Both the position numbers and the translations under genes were made by a program. 64,000 bases of DNA from RUG563 sp045590215. GTDB lineage: Bacteria > Bacillota > Clostridia > Christensenellales > Aristaeellaceae. This document shows, in pieces, positions 62,354 through 64,000 of this stretch. Positions within the stretch are counted from its first letter, which is position 1. Each line of letters begins with the position of its first letter. The notes beneath the pieces were generated by a model. The model was given only the letters and a program-made list of their open reading frames with translations. It was not told the DNA's origin and made no database searches. The stretch is from positions 1 to 64,000 of the forward strand of contig JAZNQO010000013.1 of assembly GCA_045590215.1 (NCBI GenBank). The letters run 5' to 3'.

Positions 62354-62602
62354 TTATCTTATTTCATCAAAAACATCAACTGGGTCACCACCCAGGCAAT
62401 CATTCAGATCTTCATCCATACCATCTGCTACAGAGGTATCTCTACCCCAAAGAATCTCTGATACTCCATATCCGATGTGCTCTCCCTAATCTGATTTTCC
62501 ATACTATCCTGTTGTACTGAAATCCAAGAACTTTCCATTTTCGTCATAATGATTGGCACTTCCAAACATACCGGGCATGCTCTTTATTCTTTTATCTCTC
62601 AT
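62354..62602 (-). pseudogene. Broken small gene with two in-frame TAG codons
   Basis: On the minus strand a frame of 83 codons begins MRDKRIKSMPGMFGSANHYD and continues ENGKFLDFSTTG, then TAG (62504-62506), YGKSD, TAG (62486-62488), GEHIGYGVSEILWG and an acidic end DLNDCLGGDPVDVFDEIR. The GxFG..HYDENGK pattern is a repeat seen in short Clostridial proteins. Both halves remain in one frame, so point mutations to stop codons, not frameshifts, broke it. No ribosome binding site is clear. The surroundings (62300-62870) are more AT-rich than the rest of the window. Confidence 0.6.
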
Positions 62603-62927
62603 ATGACCCCCTCTCTTTACTATTTGTAAAATGTATAGGTACATCACGCTGGCTCTTGCTTGAACACAATCAAATTCACTTTATTCTATTTTATCAGAGT
62701 GTGCATTACATTTCAATATAAATAATAAATGAAAAGTATCTTATTGAGGCATCATCCCTGGCATAAGAACTGTCTCGAAATTATCCTGAAAACAGATTTT
62801 TGAGCATTCAAGCCTTGTTCATTTTTACACCTCCTTTCATATTTCGTCATGCGTAAAAATGATATCTCAAGATTCCTGTATCAAATCAGTACAGATCAGG
62901 ACAAACCCTTCAAAGCAATTTGGGTAC
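62603..62927. other. AT-rich intergenic region, no gene recognised
   Basis: Between the broken gene and the rpsI terminator no frame resembles a protein. The sequence is conspicuously AT-rich and may be the remains of acquired DNA. Confidence 0.5.
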
Positions 62928-62966
62928 AAAAAAACCCGGAAACCGTTGTGGTTTCTGGGTTTTTGA
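62928..62966 (-). terminator. Intrinsic terminator of the rplM-rpsI operon
   Basis: AAACCC...AAACC and GGTTT...GGGTTT arms with T-run leftward, about 20 bp after the rpsI stop. Confidence 0.85.
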
Positions 62967-62983
62967 GGTATTTGTTTGATAAA

Positions 62984-63373
62984 TCAGCGCTTGGAGAACT
63001 GGGGAGCACGACGAGCAGCCTTGAGACCGTACTTCTTGCGTTCCTTCATTCTGGGGTCACGGGTGAGGAAACCGGCTGCCTTCAGGGCAGGACGCAGTTC
63101 GGGGTTAGCCTTGCACAGGGCACGGCTGATACCGTGACGGATAGCACCGGCCTGACCAGACAGGCCGCCGCCGTTTACGTTCACCAGCACGTCAAAGCTG
63201 CCGCCCACATTGGTGAGCACGAGGGGCTGACGCACGGTCATCTTCAGGGTTTCCAAACCGAAATAGTTTTCGATATCGCGCTTGTTGACGATAATTTTGC
63301 CTTCACCGGGTACCAGACGTACACGGGCGACCGCCTTCTTGCGGCGGCCAACGGCGTTGAAATCATTAGCCAT
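62984..63373 (-). CDS. rpsI: 30S ribosomal protein S9
   Basis: 129 residues. NAVGRRKKAVARVRLVPGEG at the start, NVNGGGLSGQAGAIRHGISR, and the C-terminal tail LTRDPRMKERKKYGLKAARR ending PQFSKR, which reaches the P-site tRNA. It is co-transcribed with rplM, the universal order. Confidence 0.98.
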   Translation of the reverse strand: MANDFNAVGRRKKAVARVRLVPGEGKIIVNKRDIENYFGLETLKMTVRQPLVLTNVGGSFDVLVNVNGGGLSGQAGAIRHGISRALCKANPELRPALKAAGFLTRDPRMKERKKYGLKAARRAPQFSKR

Positions 63374-63396
63374 GATATATTGCTCCTTCCGCTAGC

Positions 63397-63831
63397 TTAC
63401 TTGATGAGTTCCAGCTTTTCGGGCTTCTGGGCAGCCTGTTCATGCTCGGGACCGGCATAAACACGCAGCTTGGTAGCCATCTGACGACCCAAAGGTCCCT
63501 TGGGCAGCATGCCGACGATGGCATGACGCACAGCGAATTCGGGCTTTTCAGCAATCAGCTTGCGGTACTTGGTTTCTTTCAAACCGCCCACATAACCGGA
63601 ATGATGATAGTAAATCTTCTGATCCAGCTTCTTGCCGGTCAAAACGATTTTGGAAGCATTGATGATGATCACGTGATCACCGGTATCCACATGGGGAGTA
63701 TAGATGGGCTTGTTCTTGCCACGCAGGATGTTGGCAACCTGGCTGGCCAGGCGGCCCAGCACCATGCCGTCTGCATCAACGACATACCACTTGCGCTCAA
63801 TGTTCTGCGCATTTGCCATAAAGGTATTCAA
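63397..63831 (-). CDS. rplM: 50S ribosomal protein L13
   Basis: 144 residues from TTG at 63831, supported by AAGGAGG eight bases upstream and by alignment of the N-terminus (LNTFMANAQNIERKWYVVDA) with known L13. Motifs: PIYTPHVDTGDHVIIINASK, KIYYHHSGYVGGLKE, GMLPKGPLGRQMATKLRVYA. It starts the operon with rpsI, 23 bp apart. Confidence 0.98.
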   Translation of the reverse strand: MNTFMANAQNIERKWYVVDADGMVLGRLASQVANILRGKNKPIYTPHVDTGDHVIIINASKIVLTGKKLDQKIYYHHSGYVGGLKETKYRKLIAEKPEFAVRHAIVGMLPKGPLGRQMATKLRVYAGPEHEQAAQKPEKLELIK

Positions 63832-63938
63832 GTGAATTTCCTCCTTGAAACGGTAAACTAAGTATTTTTTGCCTCCTGTGATGGTCAGCACATTTGGCGT
63901 GTAACAATAGTCCCGGGGCTAGCGGAGCCTATTGATGC
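63832..63938 (-). promoter_or_regulatory. Possible L13 leader RNA
   Basis: A roughly 105-nt untranslated region between promoter and TTG start contains a GC-rich stem (GGCTCCGCTAGCC) and later AGGAGG segments. L13 leaders regulate rplM in Firmicutes. A covariance search was not possible. Confidence 0.45.
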
Positions 63939-63944
63939 CTGAAT

Positions 63945-63973
63945 ATGATACTAAAAATCCCTGTAATTGTCAA
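63945..63973 (-). promoter_or_regulatory. Promoter of rplM-rpsI
   Basis: Minus-strand TTGACA (63968-63973), a 17-bp spacer and TATCAT (63945-63950). Confidence 0.85.
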
Positions 63974-64000
63974 GGGGTTTTTCATAATTTCTTCATGATT

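Noticed and set aside
62354..62602. TAG codons as evidence for a changed genetic code or pyrrolysine
   Set aside because: Only one small gene of uncertain status is concerned; all other genes in the window read normally with TAA/TGA/TAG stops, and the gene has no ribosome binding site.

Overview
The window looks like a chromosome segment of an uncultured, moderately GC-rich, spore-forming member of the Clostridia, probably from gut or rumen. Sporulation genes support this (gpr, spoIIP, a spoIVFA/spoIVFB-like pair, a SpoIID-like protein), as do a Firmicute-type Lpl/Yes sugar ABC system, r-protein leaders with strong TTGACA/TATAAT-type promoters, and plant-polysaccharide hydrolases (GH5, GH51). 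No rRNA, CRISPR array or classical IS was found. The species cannot be named from the sequence alone.

Region 1 (1-14.2 kb) is accessory. It opens inside a giant cell-wall-anchored repeat protein (5' end outside the window). Next comes a leftward-transcribed mobilizable-element module of the Tn4451/TnpX class: MobQ-type relaxase with an RSF1010-like nic sequence, a small DUF3847-like protein, a GGTAT repeat cluster, a large serine recombinase, TnpW-, excisionase- and TnpV-like proteins, and a sigma-region-4-like regulator. The module abuts an ECF sigma gene that has lost its 5' half, so this is very likely the insertion point. The matching membrane-anchored partner gene is intact downstream.

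Region 2 (14.2-34.6 kb) is core chromosome: rplJ-rplL behind an L10-type leader and attenuator; a five-gene leftward operon of two DUF4342-like membrane proteins, a two-component system and a GtrA protein; rplS; purC; an unusual coiled-coil/5'-nucleotidase/tyrosine-phosphatase fusion; gpr-spoIIP-murI; tRNA-Arg; an HD hydrolase and an SDR; yhbY-like; obgE; a D,D-carboxypeptidase; and malic enzyme.

Region 3 (34.7-50 kb) holds GH5 and GH51 glycoside hydrolases, a spoIVFA/B-like pair, RNase H, a Ca2+-type P-ATPase, a DUF6273-NAGPA surface protein, a polytopic membrane protein, polyphosphate kinase, and a metallophosphoesterase with changed active-site motifs.

Region 4 (50-64 kb) has radA, a protein made of six peptidoglycan-binding repeats next to a SpoIID-like lipoprotein, an XRE regulator with a bactofilin-like tail, a methyltransferase, and a YesMN-LplABC-like sensor, regulator and sugar transporter set without an ATPase. 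It ends with a small broken gene and the rplM-rpsI operon behind a leader. The most noteworthy points are the mobilizable element with its oriT, repeat cluster and sigma-gene junction, the nucleotidase-phosphatase fusion, the altered phosphoesterase, and the PG-binding/SpoIID pair with a hairpin that sequesters a ribosome binding site.
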